DNA of 64,000 nt from JAIUNP01 sp020161975 (lineage in GTDB: Bacteria > Pseudomonadota > Alphaproteobacteria > Rhizobiales > Beijerinckiaceae). The translations under genes were made by a program, and so were the position numbers. The DNA lies in NCBI GenBank assembly GCA_036745275.1, contig DAIOGK010000010.1:44970-108969 (forward strand), written 5' to 3'. How positions within the stretch are numbered: position 1 is the stretch's first letter; each line of letters begins with the position of its first letter. Shown one piece after another: positions 15,868 through 24,614 of this stretch. The notes under the pieces are model-generated. The model was not told the DNA's origin. It was given only the letters and a program-made list of their open reading frames with translations, and made no database searches.

Positions 15868-16899
15868 ATGCCTTCTCGCCGACCCGAACAAAACTGGTGG
15901 CTTCGCATGCTGGCGGGCTTCAGGCCGATCTACTGGCGTGAGGGCGCGCTGTGCAGTCCGGCCGTTTTCGCCATTCTGATCACCGGATTTGGTTGCGGCT
16001 ATCCAAGATTGTCGCTTGTCGCGGCGGGGGCCGCGATTTCGGTCGGTTTCGGAGCCGGGCGTCTTTTCCGCGCAGAACGTCTTGGCGCGATGGTGCTGGC
16101 CACCATAACGATGGCGCTGGCCGCGGCGGCGGGTTCCGTTGTGGCCAGCCAGTCATGGCTTTATCTTGCACTCTGTGGCCTCCTCGCCGGCCTGGTTGCC
16201 GCGCTCGCCGTGCGGGATGGTGAGGCGTGGTGGGTGCTGACACAGGCTGCGATCGCCTTTCTTGTCGCTGGCTACTTTCCGAGTGATTTTCTCGACGCCC
16301 TGCTGCGCGCGCTGATCATCGGCATGGGTGGACTGACGCAGATCGCCATCGTCTGGTGGCTTAGCCGGCTCGTGCCCGTCCTGGGCGAGCCCTTGCCTTC
16401 GCAGGCCCTGGTCGCGGTGCCATCGGACCGCAGCTTCCGTCTGGTCATCGCGCGCTCCGCACTGGCAGTTCCGCTGGCGCTGGTGCTGGCGCACCATATC
16501 GATCCCCACAATTATTACTGGGCGCCCATGACGACGCTCATGGTGCTAAAGCCCGGTATGAAGGAAACGACCTGGCGCGGGGTTTCGCGGATGGCCGGTA
16601 CGGCCTTGGGCTGCCTGGTCGCCTCAGCGATTGCGATCTGGAGCGACAACAGTCCGGGGTTCATGATTCCGCTGATCGGCCTTGCTGCCTTTGCGGCCTT
16701 TTCCTTTCAACGTGCCCATTATGCGATCTCCACCTTTGCCACCACCTGGGCTGCCGTCATGTTGCTGGATCTCGGGCAGGGACAGGCGGAGGCCAACGCC
16801 GGCCACCGGATTATCGCAACGCTGATCGGGGGCGCGGTGGCGCTTGCCATCACCGAACTCGGGGCGCGGACCTTGCGCAAGGATGCCCGCGGAACCTGA
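15868..16899 (+). CDS. FUSC-family membrane protein (putative exporter)
   Basis: This is a 343-residue protein with two blocks of hydrophobic helices: about six from residues 30-170 and a second set from about 195 to the end. The second block contains the FUSC-type segment His-Tyr-Tyr-Trp-Ala-Pro-Met-Thr-Thr-Leu-like (here Asn-Tyr-Tyr-Trp-Ala-Pro-Met) and a Thr-Trp-Arg-Gly-Val-x-Arg-x-x-Gly-Thr motif near 233. FUSC proteins such as AaeB export aromatic acids and other compounds. The start at 15868 is the first ATG before the hydrophobic part; upstream codons in frame would overlap the DedA promoter. It lies just before the dehydrogenase operon, with about 155 bases between. Confidence 0.82.
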   Translation: MPSRRPEQNWWLRMLAGFRPIYWREGALCSPAVFAILITGFGCGYPRLSLVAAGAAISVGFGAGRLFRAERLGAMVLATITMALAAAAGSVVASQSWLYLALCGLLAGLVAALAVRDGEAWWVLTQAAIAFLVAGYFPSDFLDALLRALIIGMGGLTQIAIVWWLSRLVPVLGEPLPSQALVAVPSDRSFRLVIARSALAVPLALVLAHHIDPHNYYWAPMTTLMVLKPGMKETTWRGVSRMAGTALGCLVASAIAIWSDNSPGFMIPLIGLAAFAAFSFQRAHYAISTFATTWAAVMLLDLGQGQAEANAGHRIIATLIGGAVALAITELGARTLRKDARGT

Positions 16900-17054
16900 C
16901 CCTCCCGGATTGGCCCGTTAAATAATTTCAGAAAGCGGAACCGGAACGCCCATTGAATCGTTAGCTGCCCCATGGGGCGTATGATCCTGCCGGCGGGGGC
17001 AATGGTCCGTCGGCGTCGGGTGTGTTGTAATACTGAAACGGGGCTTTCAAACTC

Positions 17055-17693
17055 ATGGACAGGCGGCAACTTCTTCTCGCGCTCGCGGCTATCCCGCTGG
17101 CGTCGAATGCGTCCTTTGCGCAAAATTCGGGGGCGGCTGCTGCGCCGGACGTGGCCGCGCTGGCCCGCCTGCTGATCGGAAGGCCGGACTATTCCGATGT
17201 CATCATCGGGCGTGCGCAAGCCTTCCAGGCTGATCTCGACGCGACCTTCGCGGCGCGCCTCGCTGGCCTCGTGCAGGCCGTCGCCCGCATTGGCTCGAAG
17301 GACCGCGAGGCTGTCATCGCGGGGCTTTCGCAGGCGGAGGTGGCGACCGCCGTGCAGCTCATTTCACCGCTTTACCTCGGCTATACCGGTTCGCCTTCGA
17401 CGACCTCCAACATCGACAATTCACGGTTCGTCACTTTCCTCAAGGCGCTGATGTATGAACCGACCGCCGACAATGTGCCGCGCCCGAGCTATGCGCATGG
17501 CGGGCCGAACTACTGGACAGCGACCCCCGACGGCGTCAAGGCGCCGCCGATGCCCGCCGATATTCTTGAATGGGGCGACAAGAGCCCCAAGGCGGCCTCG
17601 ACCTATGCAACGCCCGATCCTCGCTACGTCGTCATCTGTCAGGGCCACGCAAAGACCCTGGCGGAAGCCGAAGCCTGGCTTGCCAAGAAATAA
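17055..17693 (+). CDS. Membrane-bound sugar/polyol dehydrogenase, small subunit
   Basis: This is a 212-residue protein like the small subunits of FAD-linked sorbitol, fructose and gluconate dehydrogenases. It begins Met-Asp-Arg-Arg-Gln-Leu-Leu-Leu and runs into a hydrophobic stretch ending near Ser-Phe-Ala-Gln at residue 23: a twin-arginine-type signal. In this family the small subunit carries the folded, flavin-loaded large subunit through the Tat system; the large subunit next door has no signal, which fits. The order small-large-cytochrome is that of the sldSLC D-sorbitol operon; the fructose dehydrogenase operon is ordered differently. A 12-bp palindrome (16967-16978) lies about 75 bases upstream. 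The substrate is unproven. Confidence 0.82.
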   Translation: MDRRQLLLALAAIPLASNASFAQNSGAAAAPDVAALARLLIGRPDYSDVIIGRAQAFQADLDATFAARLAGLVQAVARIGSKDREAVIAGLSQAEVATAVQLISPLYLGYTGSPSTTSNIDNSRFVTFLKALMYEPTADNVPRPSYAHGGPNYWTATPDGVKAPPMPADILEWGDKSPKAASTYATPDPRYVVICQGHAKTLAEAEAWLAKK

Positions 17694-17717
17694 GCGCCGG
17701 AATTCAGGAGAAGAGCG

Positions 17718-19310
17718 ATGAGCAATTACGACGCCGATGTCATCATCATCGGATCCGGCGCCCTGGGTGCGAATGCCGCCAACCAGCTGGCGATCGCCGG
17801 CAAGTCCGTCATCATGCTGGAAGCAGGACCCGTTGTACCGCGCTGGAAGGCGCTGGAGAACTATCACAACATTTCAGCCAAGCGGAACTGGTGCGCGCCC
17901 TATCCCAACGTGCCCTGGGCGCCGAGCGCCTATACCGACGGTTATATCCAGGCCAAGAGTGACCCCGATTTCGATTATGTCACCAGCTATCTGCGGGTTG
18001 TTGGCGGCACCACCCGCCATTGGGCTTCCGCCTGCTGGCGGTTGCTGCCGAACGATTTCAAGTTGCACTCGACCTATGGCGTCGGTCGCGACTGGCCGAT
18101 CTCCTATGACGATCTTGAGCCGTGGTATGTGCAGGCTGAACGGGAGATGGGTGTCGTCGGCACGGGCGAAGAGGACCAGAGCGGGCAGGGACGCGGTCAT
18201 TATCCGCCGCGTTCGGCGCCCTATCCGCTGCCGCCCGAGGGCAAGCCCTACATGCTCCAGCGGATGCAGTCCAAGCTTGGTCCGCTTGGCTATCAGGTGA
18301 CGCATGAGCCACATGGACGTGCCTCGCGCCCCTATGACGGGCGTCCGGCCTGCGTCGGCAACAATATGTGCGAACCGGTCTGTCCGATCGGTGCGATGTA
18401 TTCGGGCGACGTTCACGTCGACAAGGCGGTGGCGCGCGGCGTCAAGCTGCTGCCGGAAAGCGTCGCCTTCAAGCTGGAGAAGGGCGAGAAGAACCGGATC
18501 GTCGCGGTGCATTACCGCAAGCCGGACGGTTCAGATCACAAGCTGACAGCCAAGGTGTTCATTGTCGCCGCGCACGGGCTGGAAACACCCAAGCTGCTGC
18601 TGGTGTCCGATGTCGCCAACAGTTCCGATCAGGTGGGCCGCAACCTCATGGACCACACCGGCATGAGCATGAACTTCCTGTCGGACGAGCCGCTCTGGAC
18701 CGGGCGCGGCTCGGTGCAGCATGGCTGTATCGTTAACCGGCGCGACGAGCCGACGCGCGCGAAGCATTCGGCGATCCGCTATTCATTCCGCAATCTGGTG
18801 CCCAATGTCGATGTCACGCCCGATCTCCTGAAGCAGGGGTTGATGGGCAAGGCGCTGGAAGATGCGATCCGCGACCGGACCTCGCGCTTCATGAACATCT
18901 CGACGATGAGCGAGACACTGCCCTCGCCGACCAACCGGGTACAGCCCAACCCTGACCGCAAGGACTCCATTGGCCTGCCGGGCCTCAAGGTGAATTACCA
19001 CCTCGATGATTACGTGCGCGGGATGCGCGATCAGGCGCAGCATGATTTTGCGAATTTCATCGGGGCTTTCAACGGCACAATGCTCGATGCGCCGACCGGC
19101 TGGCGCAACCAGTTCCACATCATGGGTACGGTGATCATGGGCAATGACCCGAAAAACTCTGTCGTCAATTCAGACCTGAGAACTCACGACCATGAGAACC
19201 TGTTCCTGTGTACCACCGGCGTCATGCCGAGTTCGGCAACGGTGAACCCCACGCTCACCGGTGTTGCGTTGTCGATCCGCGCGGCCCGTCAGATTGCAAA
19301 GGAGGTCTGA
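17718..19310 (+). CDS. GMC-type FAD dehydrogenase, large (catalytic) subunit
   Basis: This is the 530-residue catalytic subunit of a three-part dehydrogenase that oxidises a sugar, polyol or sugar acid in the periplasm. The FAD-binding Gly-Ser-Gly-Ala-Leu-Gly (residues 13-18) and Met-Leu-Glu-Ala-Gly follow the start directly, so there is no signal peptide. Later come Gly-Gly-Thr-Thr-Arg-His-Trp (near 98), a cysteine-containing segment Cys-Glu-Pro-Val-Cys-Pro-Ile-Gly (near 218-225), Asn-Leu-Met-Asp-His, and the C-terminal Asn-Pro-Thr-Leu-Thr. The three-cysteine region resembles the site where the related fructose dehydrogenase holds a 3Fe-4S cluster. It starts 24 bases after the small subunit and ends three bases before the cytochrome gene. 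Confidence 0.9.
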   Translation: MSNYDADVIIIGSGALGANAANQLAIAGKSVIMLEAGPVVPRWKALENYHNISAKRNWCAPYPNVPWAPSAYTDGYIQAKSDPDFDYVTSYLRVVGGTTRHWASACWRLLPNDFKLHSTYGVGRDWPISYDDLEPWYVQAEREMGVVGTGEEDQSGQGRGHYPPRSAPYPLPPEGKPYMLQRMQSKLGPLGYQVTHEPHGRASRPYDGRPACVGNNMCEPVCPIGAMYSGDVHVDKAVARGVKLLPESVAFKLEKGEKNRIVAVHYRKPDGSDHKLTAKVFIVAAHGLETPKLLLVSDVANSSDQVGRNLMDHTGMSMNFLSDEPLWTGRGSVQHGCIVNRRDEPTRAKHSAIRYSFRNLVPNVDVTPDLLKQGLMGKALEDAIRDRTSRFMNISTMSETLPSPTNRVQPNPDRKDSIGLPGLKVNYHLDDYVRGMRDQAQHDFANFIGAFNGTMLDAPTGWRNQFHIMGTVIMGNDPKNSVVNSDLRTHDHENLFLCTTGVMPSSATVNPTLTGVALSIRAARQIAKEV

Positions 19311-19312
19311 TC

Positions 19313-20722
19313 ATGGCGCGCATTCCTGCTTTTTCAGCCCTGTCCGTCGCGGCTCTTCTGGCGGCAGCCCCTGCAATTGCCGCTCCTGAGGGTGCCGATC
19401 CGTCGCTCGTCGAAAAAGGCCGGTATCTGGCAACGGCCGGCGACTGCACCTCCTGTCACAACAATCCGAAAACCGGCAATCCGTTCTCGGGCGGTTATGG
19501 GGTCGGCTCGCCGATCGGCATGATTTACGGGCCGAACATCACACCGTCGGCAAAGACCGGCATCGGCAGCTGGACGCTGGATGAGTTCAGCAATGCCGTG
19601 CGCAAGGGTCGAGGGAGGGGGGGGCATTACCTCTACCCCGCGATGCCCTACACGGCTTTCTCCGGCATTTCCGATGCCGACACCAGGGCGCTCTACTCCT
19701 ATTTCATGCTGGGTGTGCCGGCAGCGGAGAACGAAGCGCCGAAAACGGAACTCGCCTTCCCCTTCAACATTCGCCCGTTGATGATGGGGTGGGATCTGCT
19801 GTTCGGGGCGAGCGGCGGCAAGCCTGCGGCACAGGCGCCCGAAAGCGGCGTGGCGCGCGGCAAGTATCTGGTCGATACCCTGGCCCATTGTTCCACCTGC
19901 CATACACCGCGCGGGATGCTGATGGAGGAAAAGACCGGCAGCTTCCTTGCTGGTGCGCAGCTCGGCCAATGGAAAGCGCCGAACATCACGTCGGACCCGG
20001 TTTCCGGCATTGGAAAGTGGAGCGAGGATGATCTCTTCCGCTATCTCAAGACCGGTTATGTGGATGGCAAGGGCGTGGCGGCCGGCGAGATGGGGCTGGC
20101 TGTCCAGAACTCCTTCTCGAAGCTGACTGATGGCGATATCCGCAGTATTGCCGCCTATATCAAGACGGTGCCGCCGGTGAACACCGGGGCAAAGGAGCCG
20201 CGCTCCGGCTGGAGCAAATCCGCGCCCCTGCCAGTGGACAAGCTCGAAAGTCCGCTGGAGCAGAAGGACTACAAGGCGTTCATTACCGTTTCAAACATGA
20301 GCGGCGCGCAGATTTATGAGGGGGCCTGCGCGACCTGTCACGGCTATGACGGGCGGGGAACGCCCGATCGCGTCATGCCGTCGCTGGTCGGATCGTCGGC
20401 GGTTGGCTCTGCCGATCCCGCCAATCTGGTGATGACGATCACTGATGGCGTCAGCCGCACGGTTCACGGCAACCATGTGCTGATGCCGGTGTTCAAGACG
20501 AAGCTGAACACCAGCGAGATCGCCAAGGTAGCCGATTATGTGGCGACCGCGTTCGGCGATCCGAGCCATCGCGTCACCGAGGGCGATGTGCAGCGCGTCT
20601 ATGGTGGCGGCAGAGAGGTCAGCTGGCTGATCGCCAATGCCGCGGCGTTGACCTGGGCCGGGCTTGCGGTTGTTGTGATGGCCATCATCGGCCTGTTCGT
20701 GGCGTGGCGGCGGAAGGCCTGA
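19313..20722 (+). CDS. Three-haem membrane cytochrome c subunit of the dehydrogenase
   Basis: This is a 469-residue protein with a signal peptide (residues 1-23), three CxxCH haem sites (C45, C193, C339) each in its own cytochrome c domain, and a C-terminal membrane helix (about 441-466) ending in Arg-Arg-Lys. It accepts electrons from the flavin subunit and passes them to ubiquinone or the oxidase chain. The first domain has Arg-Lys-Gly-(x4)-Gly-x-x-Leu-Tyr-Pro-Ala-Met-Pro-Tyr, the usual axial-Met region. An eight-G run (19617-19624) lies in codons for the Arg-Gly-Arg-Gly-Gly part; the frame is intact around it. A GGAGG ribosome site at 19301 overlaps the end of the large-subunit gene. Confidence 0.92.
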   Translation: MARIPAFSALSVAALLAAAPAIAAPEGADPSLVEKGRYLATAGDCTSCHNNPKTGNPFSGGYGVGSPIGMIYGPNITPSAKTGIGSWTLDEFSNAVRKGRGRGGHYLYPAMPYTAFSGISDADTRALYSYFMLGVPAAENEAPKTELAFPFNIRPLMMGWDLLFGASGGKPAAQAPESGVARGKYLVDTLAHCSTCHTPRGMLMEEKTGSFLAGAQLGQWKAPNITSDPVSGIGKWSEDDLFRYLKTGYVDGKGVAAGEMGLAVQNSFSKLTDGDIRSIAAYIKTVPPVNTGAKEPRSGWSKSAPLPVDKLESPLEQKDYKAFITVSNMSGAQIYEGACATCHGYDGRGTPDRVMPSLVGSSAVGSADPANLVMTITDGVSRTVHGNHVLMPVFKTKLNTSEIAKVADYVATAFGDPSHRVTEGDVQRVYGGGREVSWLIANAAALTWAGLAVVVMAIIGLFVAWRRKA

Positions 20723-20778
20723 CGGGAAGCTTTCCCCCCGTAGGGCATCGGGACGGATGCGGGACTTTGTAATTTGCG

Positions 20779-20806
20779 TGGCCGGCCTCTTCACGGGGGC
20801 CGGCCA
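20779..20806 (+). terminator. Hairpin terminator after the dehydrogenase operon
   Basis: A perfect 9-bp stem, TGGCCGGCC (20779-20787) with GGCCGGCCA (20798-20806), has a 10-base loop and is followed by TTTCCGTTGGGTTTGTT. The T-run is broken, so termination may be partial. It sits 56 bases after the cytochrome stop. Confidence 0.6.
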
Positions 20807-21027
20807 TTTCCGTTGGGTTTGTTGGACCGGACCTGCCGAGCAAGGGTTGGCCGGCGGACCACAAGACGAGAGGCGTGCGTTCCCAAAGCGCGGGCGGTCC
20901 CAAGCCAAGCCCGGGGCACATAAAGCCAACGCTCTGCGAGCCGCTGGGGTTCTGATGTGCAGCCTGCCGATCCCGCCTCGGCTTTGGCATCCCGCTGGAT
21001 CTTTGATCTCGCCCATCTAGGGGCAAC
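20807..21027. other. Intergenic region with no recognised gene
   Basis: Between two terminators, pointing at each other's genes, lie about 220 bases with no credible reading frame. One feature stands out: TTGGACCG (20822-20829) can pair with CGGTCCCAA (20895-20903) with one bulged C, closing an 80-base segment with further GC-rich complementarity inside. This would suit a structured RNA, but no promoter or known family could be recognised. Confidence 0.3.
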
Positions 21028-21056
21028 AAAAAAGGCCCCGGATTTCCGGGGCCTTT
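21028..21056 (-). terminator. Strong intrinsic terminator of the BI-1 family gene
   Basis: An 11-bp stem (21031-21041 with 21046-21056) and four-base loop are followed on the minus strand by six Ts (21033-21028) and GTTG. It lies 31 bases after the stop of the gene at 21087. On the plus strand the stem also ends in TTT, so it may act in both directions. Confidence 0.88.
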
Positions 21057-21086
21057 CGCTTGTTCCGTTTATGGCTTTTAAAAGCC

Positions 21087-21866
21087 TTACTCGCGGTCGC
21101 CAAGGAGGCTCAGCAGCATCTGGAACATTCCGAGGAAGTCGATGTAGAGCTGGAGCGCGCCGTAGATCGAGAGCTTGTCGGCCATTTCAGATCCGTAGCC
21201 CTCGGCATACATCTCCTTGATCTTCTGGGTGTCATAGGCAGTCAGGCCCGCAAAGAGCACAACGCCAATGCAGGAGATGGCGAACTGCATCGCCGTCGAC
21301 TGCATGAACAGGTTCACGATCGAGGCGAGCAGGATACCGAAGATGCCCATGATCAGGAACGAACCCCAGCCGGTCAGGTCCTTCTTCGTCGTGTAGCCCC
21401 ACAGGCTGAGCGCACCGAAGGACGCGGCCGTGATGAAGAACACGCGGACGATGGACGAGCCGGTGAAGACGAAGAAGACGGTGGCCAGCGAAACACCAAC
21501 CAGCGCCGAATAGAGCCAGAAGGTCCCACGGGCAGCCGCTGCCGACATCGACTGGATCTTGAAGCCGAAGTACATCACAACGGCGAGCGGCGCGAACATC
21601 ACGACCCATTTCAGAGCCGAGGTGTACAGCGTGGCGCCGAACTGAGTCAGCATCAGCCCGTTGCGGAGCTTGCCGACCGCCATCGACGGATCGGTGGTCA
21701 CCGACATCAGATAGAAGCCCAGCGCGGCCACACCGGTGATGGCAAGGCCAAGCACCATGTTGTTGTAGACGCCGAGCATGTAGGACCGCAGACCCTGGTC
21801 GATCTGGGCCTGGGTTGCCACGTTGCCATAAGGCGGAACGTAGGTGTTGCGATCAAAATTCGACAT
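21087..21866 (-). CDS. BAX inhibitor-1/YccA-family membrane protein
   Basis: This is a 259-residue protein with a short polar N-terminus and about seven hydrophobic helices, typical of the Bax inhibitor-1 (YccA/YbhL) family. A Tyr-Met-Leu-Gly-Val-Tyr-Asn-Asn-Met segment opens helix 1, and the C-terminal part has Gly-Leu-Thr-Ala-Tyr-Asp-Thr-Gln-Lys-Ile-Lys and Asp-Phe-Leu-Gly-Met-Phe-Gln-Met-Leu-Leu, both strong family marks. Bacterial relatives act as pH-sensitive calcium leak channels or bind the FtsH protease. The ATG at 21866 has a GAGG site upstream. It ends at its own terminator and is transcribed alone. Confidence 0.92.
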   Translation of the reverse strand: MSNFDRNTYVPPYGNVATQAQIDQGLRSYMLGVYNNMVLGLAITGVAALGFYLMSVTTDPSMAVGKLRNGLMLTQFGATLYTSALKWVVMFAPLAVVMYFGFKIQSMSAAAARGTFWLYSALVGVSLATVFFVFTGSSIVRVFFITAASFGALSLWGYTTKKDLTGWGSFLIMGIFGILLASIVNLFMQSTAMQFAISCIGVVLFAGLTAYDTQKIKEMYAEGYGSEMADKLSIYGALQLYIDFLGMFQMLLSLLGDRE

Positions 21867-22061
21867 AGAACCCTCACTTGTTCGGCGCAAGGTATGCCCA
21901 CCCCGCCGACATGGTGCATTGAACAGCGATAATATGGCCAACTTATGTCTAAAATTCAAGAGGCGGGGAGGAATGATCACAAACTGCTTACCGCCCGTTG
22001 TTTAATTGCGGGCCGCGCAAGAAAAACGAAGAATTTCACGGTCTGCTGCGCTGCAAAAAAC

Positions 22062-24614
22062 TCAAGAATTTCTCAAGTATGGCGCCGGTTTTTGCCCCAA
22101 GATGCGCCATGTTCCGATCAACCCCAAAATAATGACGAGCGCAATGGTAGTTATTACAAGCGCCAGCATCCCCGAGAGGGGGAATGAAAACGTCAGTTTC
22201 ATTACGCCGGTTACGATGCCATAACCCGCAAGCGCACCGGCGACGAGGCCGAACACCGCTGCGGCCGCCCCCAGCAGGCCATATTCTGCGATCATCGCCA
22301 AGATGAGCCGCCGACGGGTGGCGCCGAGCGTTTTCAGGATGACGGCTTCCTGCGCGCGGACGCGGCGCCCGGCGGCGAGGGCCCCGCCCAGGACGACGAT
22401 GGTGGCGAGCACGGCAACCGCGCTGGCTCCGCGAACGGCAAGCGCCAGTTTGGCGACAATGCCATCCACGGTTTCCAGCGCTTCCTTGACGCGGATGGTG
22501 GATACGGACGGAAAACGGGCGGTGATCGTTTTCAGGATCGACAGTTCGGTGGTCTCGCTTGCCTTGCCGGAGAAGGCGAGGGTTGCGAGATTTGAATAGG
22601 GCGCGCCCCGAAAAGTGTTGGGGCTGAAGACGAACACGAAGCTGATGCCGAGGTTCTGCCATTCAACCTTGCGCAGGTTGGCAATCGTTGCTGTCACCGG
22701 GCGGCCCAGGATGTTCACGGTCACGCTGTCACCAATGGCAAGGCCGAGCCCCTCGGCGATATCCTGGGCGATGGAGACGAGCGGCGGACCGGAATAGCCC
22801 TTCTGCCACCATTCGCCCTTGGTCAGAACGCTGCCGGCGGGCAGTGCGTCGGAGAAGGTGACGCCCCGGTCGCCTTCCAGCACCCAGGCCACCTTGTCGT
22901 CGGCCTTCACGCTCTCCACCGATACGCCCTTCAGGGCGGTGACGCGGCCGCGCATCATCGGCACCTGTTCCAGTTTCGCGTCCGGGGCTAGGCTGGAAAC
23001 GGTTTTTGCGAACGCCTCGGTTTCGCTGCCCGGCAGGTCGAGGAAGAAGAAGCTCGGCGCCTTGTCCGGCAGGCTGCGCGAGAGCTGGGTCCGGAGATTG
23101 TAGTCGATCAGTCCCATGGCGACGAGCATGGTCAGGCCGAGGCCCAGTGACAGGATGACCGAGGGCGTGAGCGCGCCGGGCTTGTAGAGATTGACGATGG
23201 CAAGGCGCCACTCGGTGTTCCGCGGGCGGGGCGCACGGCGGGCGAGCGCCATGATGGCCCGTGCGACAAGATCGAGCAGGACGAAGGCCCCACCGGCTGC
23301 CGCGATATAGATCATGGCGATCCGGCGATCCCAGGCAAAGACGATGGCAAGAGCGATGAGCGCGGCGGTGGCGGCAGCGACCAAAAGGAGGTAGCGCGGA
23401 CGCGGCCAGCGACGATCCTCGCCAAGGCTGTCGCGGAACAGGGCGGAGACCGGAATGTCATGCGCGCGTCCGAGCGGCCAGAGCGCGAAGGCGGCGACAG
23501 TCATCAATCCGTAGGCGATGCCGATACCGATTTCTCGCGGGTAGGGATCAGTGACGAGCGGCACCGGCAGGGCGTCCCCGAACAGGAGTTTCACGGTCGC
23601 CGGCAGGGCTGCGCCGACGATGGCGCCGATCAGTGTGCCGATGAGGCCGAGCAGAAGCACCTCGATGAACAGCACCGCGACCATCATACCGCCGGACGCG
23701 CCGATGCCCTTGAGCGCGGCGACAGCGAGGCGCTTGCGCTCGGCAAAGGCGCGGGCCGCATTGGCCACGCCGACACCGCCTACAGCCAGGGCGGTGAGGC
23801 CGACCAGCGTGAGAAACTGGGTGAAACGCTCAAGATTGCGCTGAAGCTGCGGGGCCGCATTGTCACGGGTCCGTATGTCGAAGCCGGCCTCGGGCAGGGC
23901 GGCCTTGGTCTCGGTGACGATCCGTTCCAGCTGTGGTGTGCCGGCCACCGGTCCGGGCAGGGTGAGGCGATAACTCCAGCGCACAAGACTGCCGGGCTGG
24001 AGCAGGCCGCTTGCCCGCAGGCCGTCGATGCCGATCAGCACGCGCGGGCCGAAGCCAACGCCCATGGCAAGGCGATCCGGCTCGGTGACGATTTCGGCGC
24101 GGATCTCGAAGGCGGCATTGCCGATCATGAGACGGTCGCCGACTTTGAGGCCCAGGCGCCCGGTCAGGATGGGGTCCACCGCGACACCGAAAACACCATC
24201 GTGGTCGCCGAAGATCTCGGCGGGTGTCCGGGCCGGGCGGGTGACCAGGGCGCCGTGGATGGGGTAGCCGTCGCCTACGGCCTTCATTTCCACCAGCGTT
24301 GCCGTGCCGGATTCCGCGCGGGCCATGGCGCGCAGGAAGGCATAGGTTGCGATCCTGCCATGTTTCTCGATCACCGCCAGTTCTTCGGGCCGCGCCTCGC
24401 GTTGCAGCAGGGAAAAGGACATGTCGCCGCCCAGAATGACCCGTCCCTCGCGGGCAAGCCCATCGGACAGGCCGCGTGACAGCGAAGACACTGCAACGAT
24501 GGCCGCAACGCCAATGGCGATACAGGCGATGAGGACGCCAAAGCCCGACAGGCCACCGCGCAGGTCGCGGAAGGCCAGGCGGATGGCAAGGTTCAGGCGG
24601 GCGGGCAGGCTCAT
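22062..24614 (-). CDS. ABC transporter permease, YbbP/FtsX-like
   Basis: This is an 850-residue permease with a single N-terminal helix, a large periplasmic region, a block of three helices, a central pair of helices, a second periplasmic domain, and three C-terminal helices. The two FtsX-type blocks are near residues 265-390 and 720-845. This is the YbbP layout, usually encoded with the YbbA ATPase and opposite tesA, as here. Such exporters move lipids or hydrophobic compounds or work on envelope stress, but the substrate is not known. Its start overlaps the ATPase stop by four bases. The downstream 194 bases hold no recognisable gene. Confidence 0.9.
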   Translation of the reverse strand: MSLPARLNLAIRLAFRDLRGGLSGFGVLIACIAIGVAAIVAVSSLSRGLSDGLAREGRVILGGDMSFSLLQREARPEELAVIEKHGRIATYAFLRAMARAESGTATLVEMKAVGDGYPIHGALVTRPARTPAEIFGDHDGVFGVAVDPILTGRLGLKVGDRLMIGNAAFEIRAEIVTEPDRLAMGVGFGPRVLIGIDGLRASGLLQPGSLVRWSYRLTLPGPVAGTPQLERIVTETKAALPEAGFDIRTRDNAAPQLQRNLERFTQFLTLVGLTALAVGGVGVANAARAFAERKRLAVAALKGIGASGGMMVAVLFIEVLLLGLIGTLIGAIVGAALPATVKLLFGDALPVPLVTDPYPREIGIGIAYGLMTVAAFALWPLGRAHDIPVSALFRDSLGEDRRWPRPRYLLLVAAATAALIALAIVFAWDRRIAMIYIAAAGGAFVLLDLVARAIMALARRAPRPRNTEWRLAIVNLYKPGALTPSVILSLGLGLTMLVAMGLIDYNLRTQLSRSLPDKAPSFFFLDLPGSETEAFAKTVSSLAPDAKLEQVPMMRGRVTALKGVSVESVKADDKVAWVLEGDRGVTFSDALPAGSVLTKGEWWQKGYSGPPLVSIAQDIAEGLGLAIGDSVTVNILGRPVTATIANLRKVEWQNLGISFVFVFSPNTFRGAPYSNLATLAFSGKASETTELSILKTITARFPSVSTIRVKEALETVDGIVAKLALAVRGASAVAVLATIVVLGGALAAGRRVRAQEAVILKTLGATRRRLILAMIAEYGLLGAAAAVFGLVAGALAGYGIVTGVMKLTFSFPLSGMLALVITTIALVIILGLIGTWRILGQKPAPYLRNS

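Noticed and set aside
19560..19680. Frameshift in the cytochrome gene at the G8 run
   Set aside because: The frame continues through Arg-x-Gly-(x4)-Gly-x-x-Leu-Tyr-Pro at the expected spacing, so the gene is intact as given.
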